Shown in pieces: positions 1-7,206 of a DNA stretch of 49,935 nt. Below the pieces are notes generated by a model. The model made no database searches. It was not told where the DNA came from and worked only from the letters and a program-made list of their open reading frames with translations. Both the position numbers and the translations under genes were made by a program. Position 1 is the stretch's first letter, and every line of letters starts with the position of its first letter. Source of the stretch: Phycisphaeraceae bacterium (GTDB lineage: Bacteria; Planctomycetota; Phycisphaerae; Phycisphaerales; Phycisphaeraceae); the NCBI GenBank assembly GCA_020851735.1, contig JADZCD010000013.1:1-49935 (forward strand), given 5' to 3'.

Positions 1-38
1 CCCCCCGGACGCGCCCCCTGACGCGCCCCCGGAAGCGC
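1..38. repeat. CCCCCGGAAG microrepeat array A (in GHMP kinase)
   Basis: Three consecutive 12-13 nt units (consensus CCCCCGGAAGCG with GGACGCG and TGACGCG variants) sit at the window edge and may continue beyond it. On the kinase sense strand they read as a Leu-Pro-Gly-Ala-Arg type linker and keep the frame open. Confidence 0.8.
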
Positions 39-482
39 TTGCCCGTTTGCCGGGTGATCGACCTCCCGGAAGATCGCCGCCTTCGCCCCCCTGATGGCCC
101 CCATCGCACGCAACCTTCGCTCATTCTGAAACAGCCACCACGCGCAACCCACCACATACCTCGCCCACGCCCGCGGCCCATCCAGCTTCGCACGCACGTC
201 CTGCAGCGTCGCTCCCTTTAGCCAATTTAAGTCCACTTCCACTTCCCCCGCCTGCCCGCTGCGACAAACCATCCGCCCGTCATTCCTAAGTTGCCCCGCC
301 GCGCCGACCGCCAGCTTCAAAGCCATCTCGCAAACCAGCGATCCGCTGTAATCCGCGATGCCCCCCATCACGTCCAGCCTTCCGGGGGCCCGTGTCAGCC
401 AGATCTCGCCCGGCTCGAACAATCCCCCGCCTTTGACTTGCGAAATTAGCCTGGACATCGGCGCCCAATTCATTTTGTCCAT
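1..482 (-). CDS. GHMP-family sugar kinase (galactokinase/L-arabinokinase-like), C-terminus beyond window
   Basis: Only the first 160 or so codons are present; the frame is open to the window edge. Residues 32-48 read APGRLDVMGGIADYSGS, the substrate-binding signature of galactokinase-type GHMP kinases in the form I associate with plant L-arabinokinases (from memory). The expected role is ATP-dependent phosphorylation of a hexose or pentose at C1. The ATP-binding GLSSSA motif would lie outside the window. The chosen ATG is 8 nt after the stop of the ROK gene, with GGAG about 20 nt upstream; ATGs at 473 and 458 are alternatives. The tight spacing suggests an operon in which the ROK protein controls or complements sugar phosphorylation. 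Residues about 149-161 are a Gly/Pro/Ala/Arg insertion encoded by a dispersed CCCCCGGAAG-type repeat. Family is secure; substrate is not. Confidence 0.8.
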   Translation of the reverse strand, partial: MDKMNWAPMSRLISQVKGGGLFEPGEIWLTRAPGRLDVMGGIADYSGSLVCEMALKLAVGAAGQLRNDGRMVCRSGQAGEVEVDLNWLKGATLQDVRAKLDGPRAWARYVVGCAWWLFQNERRLRAMGAIRGAKAAIFREVDHPANGQALPGARQGARPG

Positions 483-490
483 CTGCCTGG

Positions 491-1846
491 TCACGCTGTT
501 TCTCCAACGTCCCACGTCTGGGTGGGCATGATGACCCGCTCAATGGCCGCCGCCACCAATCCCCCCGCCCGCCGCCGCCGGGCCGCTTCCACGCTGATCG
601 ACCCGAACCGGGCCCACATGGCCGATTTGTTTACCGCGTCCCGCAATTCGTCCAGCACCTGGACGGGGAACTCGTTGATCGCGCCGGTGACAATCACCCG
701 CCGAATCCCCATCACGTTCAGCGAGGCGCCGATGGTCGCCCCGATCGCCCGTATCGTCCCCTCCAACCACCCCCCCGCAAGTTCCCCCGCCCCCGGAAGT
801 GTCCCCGGCCCACCCCCCGGAAGTGACCCCGAAAGAGTCTTCTTATTCGTTCCTCTGTTCGCGCTGACTTGCGTAACCAATTCTTTCCACCCGCCCTTGC
901 CGCCTGCCTCGTGAAAGCTGGCCAACATCCCCCGACGTGACGCCAGCGTCTCCAAACACCCCTGCCCGCCGCATCCGCACATGCGCTCATTGCCCAGCAC
1001 GGCTGCGTGGCCCAGCTCTCCGCTGAGCGCCATCGGGCCTTCATAGAGTTTGCCCTTCACCACTGCCGCGCCACCCACGCCGGCGCCAAAATCCACCAGC
1101 AAAAAATCCTCTTTGTTTCTGTCCGCCCACAAGTGCCCCAACGCCAATGCCCTGATCTCCTGCATCAGCAGCACCGGGCCATGCCATATCCGCCCCAACC
1201 ACTCCGCCAAATCGGCCTCCTCCAGCCAGTGCAAATTCGGCGACAGCAGCACCTTTCCCGCTCCTTCGTCCACGATCCCCGGCACGCTGACCATCACCGC
1301 CTGTACCCCCCCGCCCCCGGAAGCGCCCCCGGAAGCCATTCCACCCCTGGAAGGACCCTTGGTGGTTCGACCAACAGACCCCATTCCTCTGACCGCCTCT
1401 GCCAACTGCATCTGCCAGGCCTCGGCCGACTTGGGCGTGTCAAACTCCACCAGCCACCGTTCTTCCTCACCCTCTTGCGCCCCCGACACCGCCAGATACG
1501 CCAGACGTGTGTGATTCACTCCAAGCTGTAAAGCCACGATGCCCTTACGCGTTCGATTTAACCGCACCGGCCGCGCCGGCCGGCCCACACCTAACCCACC
1601 CGAAATTACGCCCGCCCCCGGAAACGTTCCCGCCCCCGGAATAGTCCGGGCCTCTTCACCAACATCAGCCTTAACTTCTTCCACCAAGCCCGTCGCCAAT
1701 AACCCCTCGACCACTTTGCCCACCGTCGGGGCGCTCAGCCCCGTGGCCTTGGCCAATTCCGCACGCGACGCCAAGCCATCAAGCCGCAGGCGCTCGAATA
1801 CCCAGCGTTCGTGCAAACGACGTAATCGTGAAGGGCTGCCCGACAT
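491..1846 (-). CDS. ROK family transcriptional regulator / sugar kinase
   Basis: A 451-residue ROK protein. Residues about 10-55 form a winged helix-turn-helix (RAELAKATGLSAPTVGKVVE), as in NagC/XylR-type repressors. The remainder is the ROK sugar-kinase fold, with the phosphate-binding DFGAGVGGAAVV and the zinc motif CGCGGQGCLE near residues 287-300. Such proteins repress sugar genes until a sugar or sugar phosphate binds. It directly precedes the GHMP kinase gene, so it probably regulates that operon and itself. Three glycine/proline-rich segments (about residues 67-84, 164-180 and 338-359) interrupt the domain where repeat arrays D, C and B lie; these are not normal ROK features. The start ATG follows a very AT-rich palindromic region. 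The ROK assignment is firm; ligand unknown. Confidence 0.92.
   Translation of the reverse strand: MSGSPSRLRRLHERWVFERLRLDGLASRAELAKATGLSAPTVGKVVEGLLATGLVEEVKADVGEEARTIPGAGTFPGAGVISGGLGVGRPARPVRLNRTRKGIVALQLGVNHTRLAYLAVSGAQEGEEERWLVEFDTPKSAEAWQMQLAEAVRGMGSVGRTTKGPSRGGMASGGASGGGGVQAVMVSVPGIVDEGAGKVLLSPNLHWLEEADLAEWLGRIWHGPVLLMQEIRALALGHLWADRNKEDFLLVDFGAGVGGAAVVKGKLYEGPMALSGELGHAAVLGNERMCGCGGQGCLETLASRRGMLASFHEAGGKGGWKELVTQVSANRGTNKKTLSGSLPGGGPGTLPGAGELAGGWLEGTIRAIGATIGASLNVMGIRRVIVTGAINEFPVQVLDELRDAVNKSAMWARFGSISVEAARRRRAGGLVAAAIERVIMPTQTWDVGETA
769..831. repeat. CCCCCGGAAG microrepeat array B (in ROK gene)
   Basis: Contains CCCCCGCCCCCGGAAGTG followed by degenerate 11-13 nt units ending in CCCCCCGGAAGTG and ACCCCGAAAG. 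It encodes the segment at about residues 338-359 of the ROK protein, which is rich in Gly, Pro, Leu and Ala, and keeps the frame open. Confidence 0.8.
1306..1355. repeat. CCCCCGGAAG microrepeat array C (in ROK gene)
   Basis: CCCCCGCCCCCGGAAGCG is followed by CCCCCGGAAG and two decayed units (CCCCTGGAAGGA, CCCTTGG). It encodes a Gly/Ser/Ala-rich segment around residues 164-180 of the ROK protein, just before the conserved segment containing VPGIV. Confidence 0.8.
1596..1648. repeat. CCCCCGGAAG microrepeat array D (in ROK gene)
   Basis: Two copies of the CGCCCCCGGAA core, 18 nt apart, with decayed flanking units. It lies between the DNA-binding and ROK domains (about residues 67-84) and encodes a Pro-Gly-Ala-rich linker. 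Confidence 0.75.
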
Positions 1847-1871
1847 AATTAATTAAGTTTATTAAATAAAC
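1846..1871. promoter_or_regulatory. AT-rich palindromes at the ROK start, candidate autoregulatory operator
   Basis: GTTTATT-A-AATAAAC (1857-1871) is a perfect 7-1-7 inverted repeat. It is adjacent to the self-complementary TAATTAATTA (1846-1855), which abuts the start codon. NagC/Mlc-type ROK repressors bind AT-rich palindromes, so autorepression is a reasonable inference. The location would let the bound protein block transcription or initiation. Confidence 0.4.
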
Positions 1872-1894
1872 AGAAAAAAGCAAGCCCAAAACAT

Positions 1895-1919
1895 AAAAAA
1901 ACCGCATCCCATAATGCGG
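1895..1919 (-). terminator. Rho-independent terminator after the pseudopilin gene
   Basis: On the minus strand, stem CCGCAT/ATGCGG (1914-1919 with 1902-1907) and a 6-nt loop are followed by seven T residues. It lies about 120 nt downstream of the pseudopilin stop and separates it from the ROK operon. Confidence 0.8.
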
Positions 1920-2039
1920 CCGACAAACATCAGACACACTTAATAATCTGCAATACAAATACTTACAGACATTGCGCGATTTTTTATTTTGTGACAATCG
2001 CCGTGCTTCAAGAATGCCGATACTTCCCCCCTGCACCGA

Positions 2040-2879
2040 CTACTTCACGTCGTCGTTGGGGGCTTGGCGGTATCCTTCCGACAGCTGCTTGCGGCTCCAG
2101 ATGAACGCGTTTTCATGAGCCTTCGTCACGTTGCTCGTGGGCGTGGGCACGTCGGTCATCAGTTCCGGATACCCCACCTCAAAGAACGGCAGCTTGACGT
2201 CCGGGACGGTGACCCGCACGGCATGGCCATCCACAAATCCCCATGACAACGAACCTGCCTTGCGCTGCTCTAAGTCGTCGCGGGCGCTGCCGCTCCACCA
2301 GATGTAATACGCCAGGCAAGAGGTGATGCTGCCAACAAATTTCCGTCCCATGTTCGGCTCGCCGAACATCACGGCCCGTGACGGCTCTTCAGCGATATCC
2401 AGCGGCGCATTGACGCCCCACTTGTTGAGGGAATAGTCCGTCGGCCACCAGTTCGTTCCCTGCCGGCGGTGGTTGTCAATGACCGGACAGTCCACCGCGT
2501 CGTATTCGTTGTTGAGATATCGGGAAAAAATCTGCCCAAACCAGCAGGCTTTTAAGGTTTCTTCATTCGTGGGGAACACCCCCATCACGTAATTAACATT
2601 CGCGGTGTCTAGCTGCTTTTCCCCGCTGGAGATCGTCCAAGCCGGCTTGCCTTTGTCAGGGATATTCTTGCCCTTGTTGTCGGTGGCAAACGTCTGGGCT
2701 GCCCCGGTGATGCTTTTCATATTGGCCTGGCAACCCGTTTTAGCGGCCGACAGACGCGCCTGCCCTAAGGAAGGCAACAGAATCCCGATCAATAACGCGA
2801 TGATTGAGATCACCACCAAGAGCTCAATGAGCGTAAACGCCCTGGCCTGCAAACGCGCATACGGTTTACGATCAAACAT
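2040..2879 (-). CDS. Prepilin-type N-terminal domain protein (pseudopilin-like)
   Basis: The 279-residue product has a class III prepilin signal close to its N-terminus: a short basic leader, then A|FTLIELLVVISIIALLIGIL, cut before Phe by a PilD-type peptidase. The usual Gly at -1 is Ala. The hydrophobic helix is followed by an exported domain with a Gly-Phe-Val-Asp-Gly-His segment near the C-terminus, recalling the planctomycete H-x9-DG pseudopilins. Such proteins are abundant in Planctomycetota and probably form cell-surface or type II secretion-like fibres; the specific role is unknown. I chose the ATG at 2879 because GAGG sits about 8 nt upstream. An ATG at 2894 and a TTG at 2912 are in frame. 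It appears monocistronic, with its own terminator. Confidence 0.85.
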   Translation of the reverse strand: MFDRKPYARLQARAFTLIELLVVISIIALLIGILLPSLGQARLSAAKTGCQANMKSITGAAQTFATDNKGKNIPDKGKPAWTISSGEKQLDTANVNYVMGVFPTNEETLKACWFGQIFSRYLNNEYDAVDCPVIDNHRRQGTNWWPTDYSLNKWGVNAPLDIAEEPSRAVMFGEPNMGRKFVGSITSCLAYYIWWSGSARDDLEQRKAGSLSWGFVDGHAVRVTVPDVKLPFFEVGYPELMTDVPTPTSNVTKAHENAFIWSRKQLSEGYRQAPNDDVK

Positions 2880-3448
2880 CGCCGCATTCCTCATTAAATG
2901 AGAACCAACCAAGAGATCGATCGCCGCAGACTTCCAAAATAAGCCCTTCTAATATCAGGATAGTGCTTGGCGACACTTTTAACAATTGTTTATTTGCCGA
3001 ATAATCCTCACCCAAAACGATTATCTGATCTAAACATCGCCGTCCAGCGTGGCTAGACACACTTCCTGATAAGACATTCCCTGTTCGCCGGACCTGATGG
3101 CTGGTTGGCCACAAGTCTTGACCTGGGTCCGCCGCCATGGGATCAGGGGAAAAGTTCCCGCAGGCTGACCCAAACTGGAGATCCGTTTGGCAGTGCAGCC
3201 TGCTTGCTTGGTTTGGATTTCATCAAGGACGTTGAACCTTGGCCGACGACGGTGCGGCTGATGTGCTGGCCGCAAGCCGAGCGCGGAACCGTGCCGGCTG
3301 CGATCGTCGCCCGACTTCAACAAGTGCATCGCTTTTCACACAACTTAGAACCATGTTAAAATCATCCCGCGTTCAGGGTGTCCTTTGATCCGCACGCGCG
3401 GCAGGTCCATCTCCAAACCGCCTGCCGCCGCTTTCAGGGAGCAACTAC
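2880..3448. other. Divergent intergenic region between pseudopilin gene and cydA
   Basis: About 570 nt without a convincing gene. Short open frames on both strands lack start signals and protein-like composition. It must hold the promoters of both divergent genes. CTCATT-A-AATGAG (2890-2902) is a perfect inverted repeat just upstream of the pseudopilin start. Confidence 0.5.
3333..3362 (+). promoter_or_regulatory. Possible cydAB promoter
   Basis: TTTTCA, an 18-nt spacer and TAAAAT lie about 87 nt before the cydA start. The -10 matches a TAAAAT hexamer seen ahead of several genes here; the -35 is weak. Tentative. Confidence 0.3.
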
Positions 3449-4891
3449 ATGGATGTGGCTCTACTGTCTCGAATCCAGTTCGCGTTGACCATCATGTTTC
3501 ACTACCTCTTTCCGCCCTTGACCATCGGAATGAGCATCGTGCTGGTCTACTTGGAGGGGATGTACCTGCGCACGCGTGAGCCGATCTATGAAACGGCCGC
3601 CCGCTTCTGGACCCAGCTTTTCGCGGTCACTTTCGCCGTGGGGGTGGCCACCGGCATTGTCATGGAATTTCAGTTCGGCTTGAACTGGGCGGTGTATTCC
3701 CGCTTCGTCGGCGACGTGTTCGGGTCGGCCCTGGCGGCCGAGGGCATCTTCGCCTTCTTCCTGGAATCGGGCTTTTTGGCCATCCTGGTCTTCGGCTGGG
3801 ACCGCGTCTCGGCAGGGTTCCACTTCTTTGCCACCTGCATGGTCTCCTTAGGCTCGATCTTTTCTTCCGTGTGGATCACCGTGGCCAACTCCTGGCAGCA
3901 GACGCCGGCCGGGCACGTCATCCGGGATCACGTGGTCAACGGCCAGACGTTCCAGCGGGCGGAGATCACCGACTTCTGGGCGATGGTCTTTAACCCCTCG
4001 TCCCTCCACCGCCTGGTGCACGTCTGGATCGGGGCGTTCATTCTGGGCGCGTTTTTTGTCATGAGTATTTCCGCCTGGTACCTGCTGAAAAAGAAGCATG
4101 AGGATTTTGCCCGCAGATCCTTCAGCGGCGCGCTCTTGCTGGCGACCGTCGCGTCGCTGGCGCAACTGGCCTCCGGTCATTTGCAGGCCAAGAACGTAGC
4201 GGAACATCAGCCGGCCAAGATGGCGGCCTTCGAAGGGCTGTATAAAAATGAAGCAACCGGGGGCTCCCCCCTCTACCTGTGGGGCTGGCCTTCGGACGCC
4301 CAGCAAACCGTCAAGGGCGGTCTGGCCATTCCCGGCGGGTTGAGCCGGTTGATTTACGACGACTGGAACAAGCCCGTTCCCTCCCTGGCGGAATTGGAGC
4401 CCGTCTGGGGCAAGCCCCCGGTGTGGATCTCCTTCCAGTCCTATCACGTCATGGTGGCGCTGGGCGTGTTCTTTATCGTGCTGACGCTTTTCGCCACCCT
4501 TTTGCGGCTCACCGGCGTTCTCTTCAAAGCCCGCTGGCTATTGTGGGTGTTCGTGCTGGCGGTGATTCCCGCCTATGTCGCCAACCAGTTGGGCTGGGTG
4601 GCGGCCGAGGTTGGGCGCCAACCCTGGATCGTCTATCCCAAGCTGGTCAACGGCGTGGCCGTCGAAGGTTTGCGCACCAATGACGCTATCTCCGAAGTCG
4701 TCACCGCTCCGCAGGTGCTCAGTTCCATCATCCTGTTCTCGGTCATCTACGCCCTGCTCTTTGTCCTCTGGATCAAGGTGCTCAACCACAAAATCCAACA
4801 CGGCCCACAAGCGGTGGGCGTGGCGTCGTCCACCAGTCTCGACAAGCTTCGGCAAGCAGTAACCAATCGCCCCAGCCACGGCTCGTCATGA
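3449..4891 (+). CDS. cydA: Cytochrome bd ubiquinol oxidase subunit I
   Basis: CydA carries the quinol site and hemes b558, b595 and d of the bd oxidase, which reduces O2 to water at the cytoplasmic membrane without pumping protons. The 480-residue multi-helix protein shows the family ligands: H18 in [11 protein letters not shown] (b595/d side), a conserved Glu in [14 protein letters not shown]191 in [10 protein letters not shown] and M335 in SYHVMVALG (heme b558). The C-terminal [12 protein letters not shown] is the invariant CydA signature. The Q-loop region is short, as in cyanide-insensitive-type oxidases. AGGGAG lies 8 nt before the ATG. cydB follows 101 nt downstream. I see no cydX-like small gene on either side. 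Confidence 0.97.
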   Translation: MDVALLSRIQFALTIMFHYLFPPLTIGMSIVLVYLEGMYLRTREPIYETAARFWTQLFAVTFAVGVATGIVMEFQFGLNWAVYSRFVGDVFGSALAAEGIFAFFLESGFLAILVFGWDRVSAGFHFFATCMVSLGSIFSSVWITVANSWQQTPAGHVIRDHVVNGQTFQRAEITDFWAMVFNPSSLHRLVHVWIGAFILGAFFVMSISAWYLLKKKHEDFARRSFSGALLLATVASLAQLASGHLQAKNVAEHQPAKMAAFEGLYKNEATGGSPLYLWGWPSDAQQTVKGGLAIPGGLSRLIYDDWNKPVPSLAELEPVWGKPPVWISFQSYHVMVALGVFFIVLTLFATLLRLTGVLFKARWLLWVFVLAVIPAYVANQLGWVAAEVGRQPWIVYPKLVNGVAVEGLRTNDAISEVVTAPQVLSSIILFSVIYALLFVLWIKVLNHKIQHGPQAVGVASSTSLDKLRQAVTNRPSHGSS

Positions 4892-4992
4892 CGATGGCCG
4901 CTTTCCCTCGCCACCGCGTCCGGTCGATCCGATCCTATCGTTGAACCCTTACTTCTCGTGACTGATCCAGCACGACTGTTAGGAAAACACTC

Positions 4993-6009
4993 ATGGACCT
5001 GAACACTCTCTGGTTTATCCTGCTCTGCGTTCTCCTGGCCGGCTACGCCATCCTCGACGGCTTTGACTGGGGCGTGGGCATCCTCCACCCCCTGGCGGGC
5101 AACGACAACGATCGCCGCGTCTTCATCAATGCCATCGGCCCGATCTGGAACGGTAACGAAGTCTGGCTGGTGACCTTCGGCGGAGCCATGTTCGCCGCCT
5201 TCCCCGAAGTCTATCGCTCGGTCTTCTCCGGCCTGTACACGGCGCTTATTCTTCTGCTGTGCGCGTTGATCTTTCGGGCTGTATCGCTTGAATTCCGCAG
5301 CAAGATGGTTTCCCCCAGCTGGCGCAAGGCCTGGGACACGGGCTTTTTCCTGTCCAGCCTCGTGGCCGCTCTGCTCTTTGGCGTGGCGGTCGGCAACACC
5401 GTCCAGGGCCTGCCTCTGGACCAGCGTGGACTATACCCCGACGGGCTTCTTCCCCTCTTAGGTCTCTATCCTCTTTTAGTCGGGCTGATGACCGTGGCCA
5501 TGTTCGTCATGCACGGCGCGCTTTACCTTTACCTGAAAACCGAGCCGCCGCTGCAGGACAAAGTCCTGCGCTGGATCTGGCATGGCTTTGGCCTGTTCAT
5601 GGTGCTCTATGTGCTGACCACCATCGTCACCCTCAAGATGCTGCCCCACGCCACAGCCAACATCGAAAAACACCCCGCGCTCTGGGCGGTGGTCGTGCTT
5701 AACGTCTTGGCCATCGGCAACATCCCCCGTTCGGTCTTCCTCCACAAGCCCGGCCAGGCGTTTATCTCTTCCTGCCTGTCCATCATCTGTCTGGTGACGT
5801 TGCTGGGCGCAGCCTTGTTCCCCAATCTGGTCCTCTCCGCGCCGAACCCGGAAAACAGCCTGACGATCTACAACGCCGCCTCTTCGTCGAAAACGTTGGA
5901 GATCATGACCATCATCGCCGCCATCGGCATGCCTTTCGTCCTGGCCTACACGGTGGTGATTTATTGGTCGTTCCGCGGCAAGGTGCAACTCACCGAGCAC
6001 AGTTACTAA
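4993..6009 (+). CDS. cydB: Cytochrome bd ubiquinol oxidase subunit II
   Basis: A 338-residue, roughly nine-helix membrane protein that pairs with CydA. The N-terminus shows the family signature GYAILDGFDWGVGILHP, then GPIWNGNEVWLVTFGGAMFAAFP. CydB stabilises the heme-bearing subunit and contributes a channel to the active site. Its length is typical. It is co-transcribed with cydA and closed by the terminator at 6048. No cydDC assembly transporter is adjacent; the ABC proteins elsewhere in the window are exporters of MsbA type and are not obviously CydDC. Confidence 0.97.
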   Translation: MDLNTLWFILLCVLLAGYAILDGFDWGVGILHPLAGNDNDRRVFINAIGPIWNGNEVWLVTFGGAMFAAFPEVYRSVFSGLYTALILLLCALIFRAVSLEFRSKMVSPSWRKAWDTGFFLSSLVAALLFGVAVGNTVQGLPLDQRGLYPDGLLPLLGLYPLLVGLMTVAMFVMHGALYLYLKTEPPLQDKVLRWIWHGFGLFMVLYVLTTIVTLKMLPHATANIEKHPALWAVVVLNVLAIGNIPRSVFLHKPGQAFISSCLSIICLVTLLGAALFPNLVLSAPNPENSLTIYNAASSSKTLEIMTIIAAIGMPFVLAYTVVIYWSFRGKVQLTEHSY

Positions 6010-6047
6010 TCCCCTCGGCCCCCGTGCCGCCTTCCGAACTCCTCTAT

Positions 6048-6080
6048 CCCAAGCGTCTAGCGTCGCTTGGGTTTTTATTT
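6048..6080 (+). terminator. Rho-independent terminator of cydAB
   Basis: Perfect 8-bp stem CCCAAGCG/CGCTTGGG (6048-6055 with 6064-6071), loop TCTAGCGT, followed by TTTTTATTT. It lies 39 nt after the cydB stop. Confidence 0.92.
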
Positions 6081-6203
6081 GCCGCCTTTTTGACTTATTC
6101 CCCGCACACTCTTCCCCGTGTCGGACCCCTTGTGATGCAGCGCCCTGCGTCTGTCGCTATCATCTTGTTCTTCAATTCCCCATATTTCCCGGAGTTTTTC
6201 CCC

Positions 6204-7067
6204 ATGGCCCAGACCGTCCTTGGCGCGCAACTCTACACCGTCCGAAAGACCACCCAGACAGCCGCGGACCTGGCCAAGACCTTCCGCCGGCTGCGGCAGA
6301 TGGGTTACCAGGCCGTGCAGGTCTCCGCCATCGGCCCGATCGAAACGCCCGAGCTGGCCAAGATTCTCCGTGACGAGGGCATGACCTGTGCCGTCACCCA
6401 CGTCTCGCTGGACATGATGCGCGACACCCAAAAATGCCTGGACTATCACCAGGCCATCGGCTGCCAGTACACCGCCGTGGGCGGCTTTTTCCCATCCGTG
6501 GAAGACGCCGCCGAGCCGCGCAATTGGGAACGCTTCGCCGCCGACTTGTCCGCCGTCGCCCGCACCCTGGGCGCTAAGGGACTTTTCGTCGGCTACCACA
6601 ATCACAGCCACGAATGGACGCGCGTCGACCATCGCCGCGGCATTGAAATCCTCCTGGAAAAGGTCGATCCCCAGGTCTGGTTCGAATTGGACACCTACTG
6701 GGTGACCCACGGCGGAGGCGATCCGGCCGCCTGGATCGACCGCATCGCTTCAACCGCGTCTTCCAAGGCATCGCCTTCCGGGGGAGCGGCTTCCGGGGGA
6801 TCGACTTCCGGGGGATCGACTTCCGGGGGCGGGGGCGGCGGGTCGCGCATGCCGTGCATACACGTTAAGGACATGCTCATTACCGCGGATCGCAAGCAGA
6901 AAATGGGTGAGGTCGGCGAAGGCAACCTCAACTGGCCGCGCATCCTGCAAGCAGCCAAGCAGGCCAACGTGCGCTGGTACTTAGTCGAACGCGACGACGG
7001 CGATCTGGATCCCTTCGACAGCCTGCGCATCAGCTACGACAACCTGCGGGCCATGGGCCTGCAATAA
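6204..7067 (+). CDS. Sugar phosphate isomerase/epimerase (xylose isomerase-like TIM barrel)
   Basis: A 287-residue AP-endonuclease-2/xylose-isomerase-like barrel protein, cytoplasmic. Supporting motifs are GAQLYTVR at the N-terminus, YHNHSHEW (metal ligand region), WFELDTYWVTHGG and CIHVKDM, then VGEGNLNW and WYLVERD near the C-terminus. Enzymes of this family isomerise or epimerise sugars and inositols; the substrate cannot be read from sequence. The start at ATG 6204 is set by GGAG 9 nt upstream. Residues about 191-212 are a Ser/Gly/Thr-rich insertion between the strands carrying the DTYWV and HVKDM motifs, encoded by repeat array E. It replaces what is normally a short loop. Frame and motifs resume normally afterwards. 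Confidence 0.88.
   Translation: MAQTVLGAQLYTVRKTTQTAADLAKTFRRLRQMGYQAVQVSAIGPIETPELAKILRDEGMTCAVTHVSLDMMRDTQKCLDYHQAIGCQYTAVGGFFPSVEDAAEPRNWERFAADLSAVARTLGAKGLFVGYHNHSHEWTRVDHRRGIEILLEKVDPQVWFELDTYWVTHGGGDPAAWIDRIASTASSKASPSGGAASGGSTSGGSTSGGGGGGSRMPCIHVKDMLITADRKQKMGEVGEGNLNWPRILQAAKQANVRWYLVERDDGDLDPFDSLRISYDNLRAMGLQ
6774..6840. repeat. CCCCCGGAAG microrepeat array E (in isomerase gene)
   Basis: On the plus strand, three 15-nt units of the form CTTCCGGGGGATCGA and a terminal CTTCCGGGGGCGGGGG. Read on the other strand, it begins CCCCCGCCCCCGGAAG, the same head as arrays B, C and F. The 15-nt period preserves the frame. It also gives five G5 runs, which could form a G-quadruplex on the sense strand. 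Confidence 0.9.
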
Positions 7068-7091
7068 GTCGGCTCCAAGCGGAGGCGCGAT

Positions 7092-7119
7092 TTGCCGGTC
7101 GGTCCGCTTTTCCTAAAAT
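7092..7119 (+). promoter_or_regulatory. Possible promoter of the PPi-phosphofructokinase gene
   Basis: TTGCCG, a 16-nt spacer and TAAAAT. This predicts a leader of about 80 nt ending in GGGAG before the start codon. Hexamer match is partial. Confidence 0.35.
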
Positions 7120-7206
7120 ACCGGGCCGTGTTTTTCTAAATCCCCCCTGCTATCCCCCCACCCCCCGCGGCCGCCAGGCCGAATCCGTTTACGGGAGTAC
7201 CCCACC

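Noticed and set aside
378..392. A further CCCCCGGAAGG match inside the GHMP kinase
   Set aside because: It encodes the conserved APGR motif of the family, so it is a chance match and not a repeat unit.
1779..2036. 85-codon minus-strand frame over the ROK promoter
   Set aside because: It overlaps the pseudopilin terminator, the palindromes and the ROK N-terminus, and its composition is not protein-like.
3030..3359. Short frames on both strands upstream of cydA
   Set aside because: No ribosome sites, overlapping one another, with no recognisable features; treated as regulatory DNA.
4892..4992. Possible cydX small subunit gene between cydA and cydB
   Set aside because: No hydrophobic short frame with a start signal is present here or after cydB.
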